From the IMG/VR virus record IMGVR_UViG_3300001450_000362, positions 1-22,342 of that record: a stretch of DNA of 22,342 nt; one strand, 5' to 3'. This document shows, in pieces, positions 13,132 through 17,818 of the stretch. Numbering within the stretch: position 1 is the stretch's first letter; each line of letters opens with the position of its first letter. The notes below the pieces were generated by a model that saw only the letters and a list, made by a program, of their open reading frames with translations, searched no databases and was not told the origin of the DNA. The position numbers and the translations under genes were made by a program. Origin of the DNA: a virus.

Positions 13132-13149
13132 TGAGTTAAAATTAACTTG
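13132..13149. repeat. Palindromic boundary repeat, copy 7 (extended cassette)
   Basis: TGAGTTAAAATTAACTTG; with the adjoining ribosome-binding site it forms the block 13122-13149 before the peptidase gene. Confidence 0.85.
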
Positions 13150-13168
13150 AAATGATGGGCTTATTCGG

Positions 13169-13193
13169 CGGCACCCGCAGGTTGCGGATGCCG
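13169..13193. terminator. Strong hairpin after the 190-aa gene
   Basis: CGGCACCCGCA (13169-13179) pairs with TGCGGATGCCG (13183-13193) over 11 positions; the single mismatch becomes a G-U pair in the leftward transcript. The loop is 3 nt. No T-run follows, so it may mark a 3' end or processing point rather than a classic terminator. Confidence 0.5.
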
Positions 13194-13206
13194 TCTGATA
13201 AAACCA

Positions 13207-13779
13207 CTATTTTAGTACGTCAGGATAAACCAACTTGACCGCATCAAGCAGTAGCTTGGCAGCTTCTTTGTCTGCGTCGGTGCCAGAGACCACAGACCTC
13301 GCCTTGATCTTGATCTTGTTTTTACGAACGCCGGATGCCTTCAGTGCAGCGACCGCAAGCTCTTGAGCGGCAGTCAGTTCTTCCTTGGGGTTGAGCAAGG
13401 CAATCAGCTTGCTCTGAGTGGTGATTTCAAGAGTGTCGAGGACCGCCTTGATCTCCTGAGAGTAGGCCCCGGTGTCGCTCCAGTCTTCGCCAACCTCTGT
13501 GCCGGCACGTTCGACGGTGGCCTGAAACTCTGGATGCTGATGGAACTTGACAGCATTCTCAGCCAAGATTTTGGCCTTGGCTTCCTTCTGACCAGCGGCC
13601 TCTAATTTCTTGCGGAGGTCGATGGCCTTTAGGCCACCGTCTAGTGCGTAAACTGACAGGTAGGCAATCGAGTAGACCTTACAGGTTTCGACCTTGCTGC
13701 GAGTGTCGTTGATTGTTTTTTCGCCCTCGGCGGCGGTAGCGAGTTCAGTTTTAGCAGCGGAGAAAAATGGGTTAGTCAT
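13207..13779 (-). CDS. Unknown protein; first gene of the leftward operon, hammerhead in its leader
   Basis: A 190-aa soluble, mainly helical protein of unknown family. Start ATG 13779 is chosen because GAGGTGAT lies 6 nt upstream; an open frame reaching 13869 would run through the ribozyme and is not believed. The N-terminal part ('AAKTELATAAEGEKTINDTR') and 'LRKKLEAAGQKEAKAKILAE' look like helices; the C-terminal part is basic ('GVRKNKIKIKARSVV') and could touch nucleic acid. Transcription probably begins near 14069, leaving a leader of about 290 nt with a self-cleaving RNA. The first position suggests strong early expression. I cannot assign a function. Confidence 0.65.
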   Translation of the reverse strand: MTNPFFSAAKTELATAAEGEKTINDTRSKVETCKVYSIAYLSVYALDGGLKAIDLRKKLEAAGQKEAKAKILAENAVKFHQHPEFQATVERAGTEVGEDWSDTGAYSQEIKAVLDTLEITTQSKLIALLNPKEELTAAQELAVAALKASGVRKNKIKIKARSVVSGTDADKEAAKLLLDAVKLVYPDVLK

Positions 13780-13805
13780 GGTTATCACCTCATGGTTTGA
13801 ATATT

Positions 13806-13857
13806 GTGTTTCGGCCATGCTTGGCCTCATCAGCGGTACAGCAACAGTACCGGACAC
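13806..13857 (-). ncRNA. Hammerhead ribozyme, type III
   Basis: Read on the minus strand, every hammerhead element is present in order. Stem III 5' strand is GUGU (13857-13854), then C17 at 13853 completes the GUC cleavage triplet. Stem I is CGGUAC (13852-13847), loop UGUUGCU, GUACCG (13839-13834). The core CUGAUGA is at 13833-13827. Stem II is GGCC (13826-13823), loop AAGCAU, GGCC (13816-13813). GAAA (13812-13809) follows, with its last A plus CAC (13808-13806) closing stem III. Stems I and II are capped and stem III is open, hence type III. Cleavage is expected between 13853 and 13852, 73 nt before the ATG at 13779. Stem III is only 4 bp, so activity needs testing. Confidence 0.9.
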
Positions 13858-14075
13858 TTTTTGCCCCACGCCTGCTGTAACGGTGTCTTTATTTCGGCCC
13901 CTTGGGGTTGAGAGCAGTGGCTTTAGCCATCTAGGTTCTTGCCTGCCTGTCTTTCCCGGCGACCCCCACCTCTCTGTGGGTATCCAGTGGCCTTTGCCTC
14001 CGGGGGACTGGGCTAGGGAGTTTTTCCCGCCTCAGTGGTGCGCGTTGTTTGGGCCTCGCGAGGGCGCATGAACAT

Positions 14076-14105
14076 TGTATATCGGAATGGGTATGGGACA
14101 GTCAA
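14076..14105 (-). promoter_or_regulatory. Sigma-70-like promoter for the leftward operon
   Basis: On the minus strand TTGACT (14105-14100) and TATACA (14081-14076) are 18 bp apart. Transcription would start near 14069 and run through the hammerhead into the gene at 13779. The -35 is one base from consensus. Confidence 0.55.
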
Positions 14106-14112
14106 CACATTA

Positions 14113-14143
14113 ATTGCACATTCAATGCATATTATTGCACATT
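14113..14143. repeat. Operator-like direct repeats in the divergent control region
   Basis: ATTGCACATT occurs at 14113-14122 and 14134-14143, exactly 21 bp (two helical turns) apart, with ATGCAT at 14125-14130 between them. They lie between the leftward and rightward -35 elements, where a repressor or activator could control both. The surrounding 13858-14070 stretch has no gene, only short GC-rich inverted repeats. Confidence 0.5.
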
Positions 14144-14170
14144 GCTTGGAACCCGCAGTGACTGTACATT
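14142..14170 (+). promoter_or_regulatory. Possible rightward promoter
   Basis: TTGCTT (14142-14147) and TACATT (14165-14170) are 17 bp apart, with three and four matches to consensus. Transcription would start near 14177, within palindrome copy 8, and lead to the 25-aa ORF and the terminase small subunit. Confidence 0.35.
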
Positions 14171-14173
14171 TGA

Positions 14174-14191
14174 CGGGTTAATATTAATTGA
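14174..14191. repeat. Palindromic boundary repeat, copy 8
   Basis: CGGGTTAATATTAATTGA, immediately before the GAGGTG site of the 25-aa ORF at 14201. The gene is on the plus strand, so the repeat is used for both transcription directions. Confidence 0.75.
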
Positions 14192-14200
14192 GGTGCGGAT

Positions 14201-14278
14201 ATGAGTGACGGCGACGAAATTAATTCAGATCATAACGCGCCTGAATTAACACATTCCGGGCCTGATTCGCAGGGTTAA
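14201..14278 (+). CDS. 25-aa acidic peptide ORF
   Basis: ATG 14201 has GAGGTG 5 nt upstream and reads MSDGDEINSDHNAPELTHSG then PDSQG, ending at TAA 14276-14278. It lies exactly between two palindrome copies, the second supplying its stop codon. The peptide is polar and acidic with no hydrophobic part. Either it is a real leader peptide before terS, or the ribosome-binding site belongs to the repeat cassette and the ORF is incidental. Confidence 0.4.
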   Translation: MSDGDEINSDHNAPELTHSGPDSQG

Positions 14279-14288
14279 GATTAACCTG
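14271..14288. repeat. Palindromic boundary repeat, copy 9
   Basis: AGGGTTAAGATTAACCTG, about 100 bp before the terminase small subunit start. Confidence 0.75.
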
Positions 14289-14358
14289 TAAATGAGAACG
14301 TAAAGGGAACAAATCGCCTTAGCCCATTTTATGGGTCAGAGTACCCGAAAAGCCAAAG

Positions 14359-14373
14359 GCCCCTCAGAGGGGC
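14359..14373 (+). terminator. Hairpin in the terS leader
   Basis: GCCCCT (14359-14364) pairs with AGGGGC (14368-14373) around a 3-nt loop and is followed by ATTTTAG. The T-run is short, so it would be a leaky terminator or attenuator 17 nt before the terS start. Confidence 0.4.
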
Positions 14374-14390
14374 ATTTTAGAGGTAGAACC

Positions 14391-14915
14391 ATGTCAGACG
14401 ACAAGAATCAGGCCGACGATGCGCCAACTCTCACACTGGTGGAAGGTGGCAAGGACGCGGACGGTGAGAAGCCGAAGCAAGCAAAGCGCAAGCTAACAGC
14501 AAAGCAGGAGCGGTTCCTTTCAGGATTGATACGAGGGCAGTCTCAATATGAGGCGTATTGCAACGCTTACAATGCGAAGGGGATGAAGCGTAGCGCTATC
14601 GATACAGAAGCGTGGCGACTTGCAGCGCACCCGGAGATCAGCCGGAGACTACATGCCCATCATGCGAGCATTGAGCGTGCTGCATCAGCCTCCGCACTCT
14701 CGCGACGGCGGCTCGTTCTTGAACGGCTCGAACATGAAGCAGTGAATGCCGAGAGTGACTCGGCCCGTGTCCGTGCGCTGGAGCTATTGGGTAAGACCCA
14801 CGATGTGGGCTTGTTCGTCGAACGCATAGAGACAGACAACGGTGACCGCTCGCCGGAAGAACTGCGCCGCGAGCTACAGGATAAGTTGACTGCGTTGCTC
14901 ACTGCCTCAGGTTAA
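14391..14915 (+). CDS. terS: Terminase small subunit
   Basis: A 174-aa protein from ATG 14391 (GAGGT site 6 nt upstream; the frame is open from 14331). After a disordered acidic start, residues about 31-85 match the terminase small subunit DNA-binding domain: 'LTAKQERFLSGLIRGQSQYEA', then YCNAYNAKGMKRSAIDTEAW and LAAHPEISRRL, a helix-turn-helix typical of the Terminase_2-like group. The rest is a helical oligomerisation region ending 'SPEELRRELQDKLTAL'. TerS rings recognise pac or cos DNA and hand it to TerL. Unusually, terL lies 2.9 kb downstream, with a reversed methyltransferase and six small genes between. Its stop lies in palindrome copy 10. Confidence 0.85.
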   Translation: MSDDKNQADDAPTLTLVEGGKDADGEKPKQAKRKLTAKQERFLSGLIRGQSQYEAYCNAYNAKGMKRSAIDTEAWRLAAHPEISRRLHAHHASIERAASASALSRRRLVLERLEHEAVNAESDSARVRALELLGKTHDVGLFVERIETDNGDRSPEELRRELQDKLTALLTASG

Positions 14916-14925
14916 AAATAACCCT
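14908..14925. repeat. Palindromic boundary repeat, copy 10 (degenerate)
   Basis: CAGGTTAAAAATAACCCT, overlapping the terS stop codon. One base breaks the inner symmetry. Confidence 0.5.
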
Positions 14926-15107
14926 ACCCACCTGCCTCTCTCTCACAGAAAATCGACAGGGGGGTACCCCTTATAGCCACACTATCTGACAGCGCTGGGG
15001 GGTGAGGGGCGGGGGGACCCTATAAGTTATCGCGAGGGTGCCGGGTATACACACTATTCCACACAGATAATAACACCATTTTCATGAACATGGGGTACTA
15101 CCCCCAT
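14926..15107. other. G-rich intergenic region after terS
   Basis: No gene is visible. On the plus strand it has G6 at 14959-14964 within GGGGTACCCC, then G6, G4 and G6 at 14997-15016, separated by TGA and C. ATGGGG (15090-15095) and CCCCAT (15102-15107) form a hairpin at the end of the leftward methyltransferase gene. G-tract clustering beside terS makes this a candidate packaging (pac/cos) site or G-quadruplex; neither is shown. Confidence 0.35.
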
Positions 15108-15632
15108 TTAGGTACCATTCTGGCCCACAAACACAGTTTTACCCGTGTAATTCTTATCAAATTGGTACCATGCACAGTTATCTTTGCCTGTATTGGGTGA
15201 ATTTTCGATCCACTTCACTCTTCCTACGCTAATAACCTTCTTGCATAGGTGCATATACTCTGCGCTTTGCTTGGTGTGCATCCAGTCTGCATCGAACAGC
15301 AGATAAGTTGGTGCGATACTCGATAGCCTTACTATAATTTTATGGAGTATGTCTCTTGACCAAGGTGGGTTCGTGATAAAAGCCTGACCTAGACAAGAAT
15401 ACTGGTGGGTTGCATCACCTGTTTTGATGTATGCGTTCTTTGGTTCTATATCGGAAGCTCTGCCACACACCTTACCATGTTTCGTAAGGTAGCTTATTAG
15501 TGCTCCATTGCCTGCACATGGCTCTTCGTACCGTGTGATATCCGCTATATGCGGTATTAGGGGGGTTACTGCCTTGTACGGCGTCGGATAAAAATCTCTT
15601 TCTACCCTATCAAAATTTGATCTTTTGCCCAT
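15108..15632 (-). CDS. Adenine-specific DNA methyltransferase-like protein
   Basis: A 174-aa protein. 'FYPTPYKAVTPLIPHI' precedes motif I, EEPCAGNGALISYL, which binds S-adenosylmethionine. Motif IV is ITNPPWSRD (NPPW), the catalytic motif of N6-adenine methyltransferases. Later 'YLLFDADWMHTKQSAEYM' continues the fold. At 174 aa it is short and has little room for a target-recognition domain. No restriction enzyme lies beside it, so it is an orphan enzyme, most likely for protecting phage DNA or marking its own sites. It is the only leftward gene after 14.2 kb. ATG 15632 is preceded by AGAGAAA. A reduced or inactive enzyme cannot be excluded. Confidence 0.8.
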   Translation of the reverse strand: MGKRSNFDRVERDFYPTPYKAVTPLIPHIADITRYEEPCAGNGALISYLTKHGKVCGRASDIEPKNAYIKTGDATHQYSCLGQAFITNPPWSRDILHKIIVRLSSIAPTYLLFDADWMHTKQSAEYMHLCKKVISVGRVKWIENSPNTGKDNCAWYQFDKNYTGKTVFVGQNGT

Positions 15633-15650
15633 TTTCTCTAAAAAAAAATG

Positions 15651-15851
15651 CTAGACCAGCTTCTCTAGCGATAGGTGTGCTGGCCTAGCTAGTTTGTGCT
15701 GTTATAGGTATCAGCACAGGGAGGAAACATCGAAAAACTCTGTTTGACCAAACTAACTAGGCTAGTTCTAGCATAGATTCTAGTTCTAGTCTATAGCTAG
15801 TCTAGCCTATATATTATATTTTTAGTCTAGACTAAGTTCTAGTAGTACTAG
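15651..15851. repeat. CTAG cluster
   Basis: Fourteen CTAG tetranucleotides lie in 201 bp (first at 15651, last at 15848), several in larger palindromes: CTAGCTAG (15685-15692), AACTAGGCTAGTT (15755-15767) and TAGTCTAGACTA (15823-15834). The stretch is non-coding, between the methyltransferase start and the rightward gene at 15893. A hairpin, TGTGCTG (15695-15701) with CAGCACA (15712-15718), lies inside it. Confidence 0.85.
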
Positions 15852-15857
15852 TATAAG
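15828..15857 (+). promoter_or_regulatory. Possible rightward promoter at the end of the CTAG cluster
   Basis: TAGACT (15828-15833) and TATAAG (15852-15857) are 18 bp apart and overlap the last three CTAG sites. It would drive the small-gene operon beginning at 15893. Confidence 0.4.
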
Positions 15858-15892
15858 GGTTTGTGCGTTACAAATTTGTTCGGGGAAATGCT

Positions 15893-16027
15893 TTGCCAAA
15901 AAAAGTTGAACACAAGTACGAGTTTAGTCGGGATAAGAAAACCTCTATCGGCTCCTCCACATTCAGCAGACCTCTGAACAAACACAAACGCAGAGATTGG
16001 AAGAAGTACATAGGTCAAGGCAGATGA
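15893..16027 (+). CDS. Small basic phage protein
   Basis: A 44-aa protein read from TTG 15893, with GGGGAA 4 nt upstream. It is very basic and ends in 'KHKRRDWKKYIGQGR', a C-terminus I recognise from short phage proteins located near terminase genes. The start MPKKVEHKYEFSRDKKTS is also charged. It is coupled to the next gene by an ATGA overlap, which supports its being real despite the TTG start. Likely nucleic acid binding; function unknown. Confidence 0.55.
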   Translation: MPKKVEHKYEFSRDKKTSIGSSTFSRPLNKHKRRDWKKYIGQGR

Positions 16028-16251
16028 AGTGGGTGATCATTGTCATCATGACCACATTTTCTGTCGATGGTCACGATGCGGTTGAAATTTCCATGAGGTA
16101 CGACAAGCCATTCTATTTTGAAACGAAGAATGATTGTTTGGTTTACGTCAAAGAAAACGCCCTTGAGCTATCTCTTTTTGCAATTTCAAAATTCAACGGC
16201 GAAAAGCAAGTTGAAAATATATTCTGCATTCCGAAAGAAGCATCAATATGA
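16024..16251 (+). CDS. Small, possibly exported protein
   Basis: A 75-aa protein from ATG 16024 (overlapping the previous stop). The N-terminus MKWVIIVIMTTFSVDG is short and hydrophobic, a weak signal peptide or anchor. The rest has the pattern 'FETKNDCLVYVKENALELSL', then 'QVENIFCIPKE', with two cysteines that could pair in the periplasm. This layout recurs in small marine phage and bacterial proteins of unknown role. The next gene overlaps it by 4 bp (ATGA). Confidence 0.6.
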   Translation: MKWVIIVIMTTFSVDGHDAVEISMRYDKPFYFETKNDCLVYVKENALELSLFAISKFNGEKQVENIFCIPKEASI

Positions 16252-16748
16252 ATTTCACCACAATTGAAATTGCGCGGGACCTATCGAAGACTGAAACATT
16301 CTTCCTTCTTGCTGCATCATGTAAAGACAATTTGGTGTATCTGGCATCTCCGTTCAAATCAGAAAAGGTATTCCAGCCCTATAAAGGGGTCCCTGAGTGG
16401 GTTTGGCGTGAAAGGGCTGCACAGACAGCCATTGTTACCGAATGGCTACTCAACAACGGAATATGGGCCTTCTCGCCTATAGTCTACGGGATGCATATTG
16501 AAGAAATGTGTGGCAGTCATGATTCTGGCTGGTGGCTGCGTAGGGATTTTGAATTTTTTAAAAAATGCGATGTCTTTGCAATTCTCGCATTAGCTGGATG
16601 GGAAGAAAGTCCCGGCGTCCAAAAAGAGATTGAATGGGCATTAACAACTGGGAAAACAATATTTAAGTTAGAGTTGGAGGATAGTTTTTTTGACGAAGAA
16701 ACAACAGCAAGTGCTGAATTTCATAGAAAAATTTTGGGAAACGCATAA
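16248..16748 (+). CDS. DUF1937-type protein (nucleoside deoxyribosyltransferase-like)
   Basis: A 166-aa protein. After an N-terminal extension comes 'LVYLASPFKSEKVFQPYKGV', where YLASPF is the DUF1937 start motif. It is followed by 'WAFSPIVYGMHIEE', 'WWLRRDFEFFKKCDVFAIL' and 'GWEESPGVQKEIEWALTTGK'. This is the Rossmann-like fold shared with nucleoside 2-deoxyribosyltransferases; the Glu in the ES-x-GVxxEIE region corresponds to the active-site region of that superfamily. In phages DUF1937 proteins are assumed to act on nucleotides, but substrates are unproven. It sits in an overlapping operon between terS and terL. Confidence 0.75.
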   Translation: MNFTTIEIARDLSKTETFFLLAASCKDNLVYLASPFKSEKVFQPYKGVPEWVWRERAAQTAIVTEWLLNNGIWAFSPIVYGMHIEEMCGSHDSGWWLRRDFEFFKKCDVFAILALAGWEESPGVQKEIEWALTTGKTIFKLELEDSFFDEETTASAEFHRKILGNA

Positions 16749-16935
16749 GTACTCTCCTTCATATCGAGAGATATCAGACATTGAGGGAACAACATTATCT
16801 CACGCACACGCTATCGTGTCGGCGTTGTCCAAAAGAGGATTTATTCACACAGAAAAAGGTCAGGCTAGAGCAATCTATCCCATACCTGTATGGAGGTGCA
16901 TGAGGCATGAGGCCGATATATCAGACGCAAAATGA
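16690..16935 (+). CDS. LexA-type winged-helix DNA-binding protein
   Basis: An 81-aa protein starting at TTG 16690, supported by GGAGG 9 nt upstream. It matches the LexA N-terminal domain: 'LTKKQQQVLNFIEKFW-like' TKKQQQVLNFIEKFWETHKY, then SPSYREISDIEG, the recognition helix 'TLSHAHAIVSALSKRGFIHT', and a wing 'EKGQARAIYPI'. The self-cleaving peptidase half of LexA is absent, so it would not respond to RecA directly. It may regulate phage or host promoters; CTAG-bearing palindromes upstream are possible targets (host LexA boxes are also palindromic). It overlaps the previous gene by 59 bp. Confidence 0.75.
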   Translation: MTKKQQQVLNFIEKFWETHKYSPSYREISDIEGTTLSHAHAIVSALSKRGFIHTEKGQARAIYPIPVWRCMRHEADISDAK

Positions 16936-17485
16936 TCTAGATAACGAGACCAGCGTTCTTACTGACTTTGAGACGTTCCTGTTGGATGATGTATATTTTG
17001 CAACAGAAGGCCCTGTGAAGAATGATTTCTGGTCTATCAAGTCTCCAAATTTTTCATGCTACGATTATGTTCTCACTTGTGGCGATGAAAATGAGCCGGG
17101 GGACCCTATTGCTTTGATCGAGGTCAAGCAAAGAAGATATAAATCAAATAGCTTTCCAACCTATAAAATATCAAAAAAGAAAATCGACAACATCATTTGT
17201 GCATCTTACGAGCGCAATATGATATCGATGTTGATCGTTCAGTGGAACGATGCCGTCACCAGTATGATTATTTGCAATCCATTTGATCAGATAGATAATT
17301 ATCTTAATAGCCCAGTGACGGACGAAGGCTTTTCAATTTTCGACAATTGGTGTGGAGATATGAACTCTTATATTTCGAGAGGCAAAATAACAACCACAAC
17401 GTGGGGCAGGACAGACAGAAACGATCCTCGCGACATCGAAGCTGCCTATGAGATACCAATGACCCTATTCAGATCAGTTGACTAA
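16907..17485 (+). CDS. Putative PD-(D/E)XK nuclease-like protein
   Basis: A 192-aa protein. Asp53 in 'CYDYVLTCG' and 'IALIEVKQRRYKSNSFPTY' with Glu72-x-Lys74 make the D...ExK signature of the restriction-endonuclease fold. It is followed by a helix 'KISKKKIDNIICASYERN' and a strand 'MISMLIVQW'. Phage proteins with this layout are often annotated as VSR- or resolvase-like, without proof. GGAGG precedes ATG 16907 by 10 nt, and it overlaps the LexA-like gene by 29 bp. The C-terminus has low-complexity Thr ('KITTTTWGRTDRND'). It could cut DNA near the packaging genes or be inactive. Confidence 0.6.
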   Translation: MRPIYQTQNDLDNETSVLTDFETFLLDDVYFATEGPVKNDFWSIKSPNFSCYDYVLTCGDENEPGDPIALIEVKQRRYKSNSFPTYKISKKKIDNIICASYERNMISMLIVQWNDAVTSMIICNPFDQIDNYLNSPVTDEGFSIFDNWCGDMNSYISRGKITTTTWGRTDRNDPRDIEAAYEIPMTLFRSVD

Positions 17486-17495
17486 CAATCACCCT

Positions 17496-17636
17496 ATGAA
17501 ACCATGTGAGATAAAAATGTATGAACTAAAAGTAAAAGACGGAACATATAAATCAGACACTTTATTTTCATTAATGTGGGCTGTGTTTTATCACAGGCTG
17601 CATCATTGGAAAAAAGGTGAAGGATTTAAGGATTAA
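17496..17636 (+). CDS. Small basic protein of unknown function
   Basis: A 46-aa ORF from ATG 17496, or 39 aa from ATG 17517, which has a GAG 6 nt upstream. It reads MYELKVKDGTYKSDTLFSLM then WAVFYHRLHHWKKGEGFKD, a basic protein with an aromatic middle. It ends about 40 bp before the terL promoter. No family recognised; it fills what would otherwise be a 330-bp gap. Confidence 0.45.
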   Translation: MKPCEIKMYELKVKDGTYKSDTLFSLMWAVFYHRLHHWKKGEGFKD

Positions 17637-17672
17637 GCTGATTGTTAGAAAAAACAAACAAAATACAAAATA

Positions 17673-17701
17673 TTGATTTTGTGGTCATTGTTTATTATAA
17701 A
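17673..17701 (+). promoter_or_regulatory. Sigma-70-like promoter for terL
   Basis: TTGATT (17673-17678) and TATAAA (17696-17701) are exactly 17 bp apart, four and five matches to consensus. The transcript would start near 17708, giving a leader of about 110 nt before the terL ATG at 17819. The sequence around is strongly AT-rich. Confidence 0.6.
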
Positions 17702-17709
17702 TAGCATGT

Positions 17710-17773
17710 ACCTATTATTTAGGTCCGGTGCCGGGAATACCGATACCCGTGCAAGTTCCCCTTTACGCACCGG
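17710..17773 (+). ncRNA. Folded leader RNA upstream of terL (riboswitch-like)
   Basis: ACCTA (17710-17714) pairs with TAGGT (17720-17724). Directly next to it CCGGTGC (17725-17731) pairs perfectly with GCACCGG (17767-17773). Inside that stem, GGGAA (17733-17737) pairs with TTCCC (17756-17760), or CGGG (17732-17735) with CCCG (17746-17749). CCCTTT (17759-17764) could instead pair with AAAGGG (17776-17781) of the terminator that follows, acting as an antiterminator. I do not recognise a known aptamer. Confidence 0.5.
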
Positions 17774-17800
17774 GAAAAGGGCGCTTCGGCGCTCTTTTCC
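17773..17800 (+). terminator. Strong intrinsic terminator in the terL leader
   Basis: GGAAAAGGGCGC (17773-17784) pairs with GCGCTCTTTTCC (17789-17800) around a TTCG tetraloop, 12 bp with one G-U pair, the T-run lying in the 3' arm. It lies 18 nt before the terL start and only about 65 nt after the predicted transcript start. It would work on both strands. Confidence 0.75.
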
Positions 17801-17818
17801 TAATTTGAATGGGGTTAT

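Noticed and set aside
13780-13869. N-terminal extension of the 190-aa protein
   Set aside because: It would translate through the hammerhead ribozyme, and a better ribosome-binding site precedes ATG 13779.
13694-14071. Open frame of 125 codons on the plus strand
   Set aside because: It covers the hammerhead, leader and the start of the leftward gene; no ribosome-binding site; composition unlike a gene.
15729-15776. Possible 15-codon leader peptide starting at ATC after GGAGG, with several CTA codons
   Set aside because: ATC is not a credible start and the sequence is dominated by the CTAG array.
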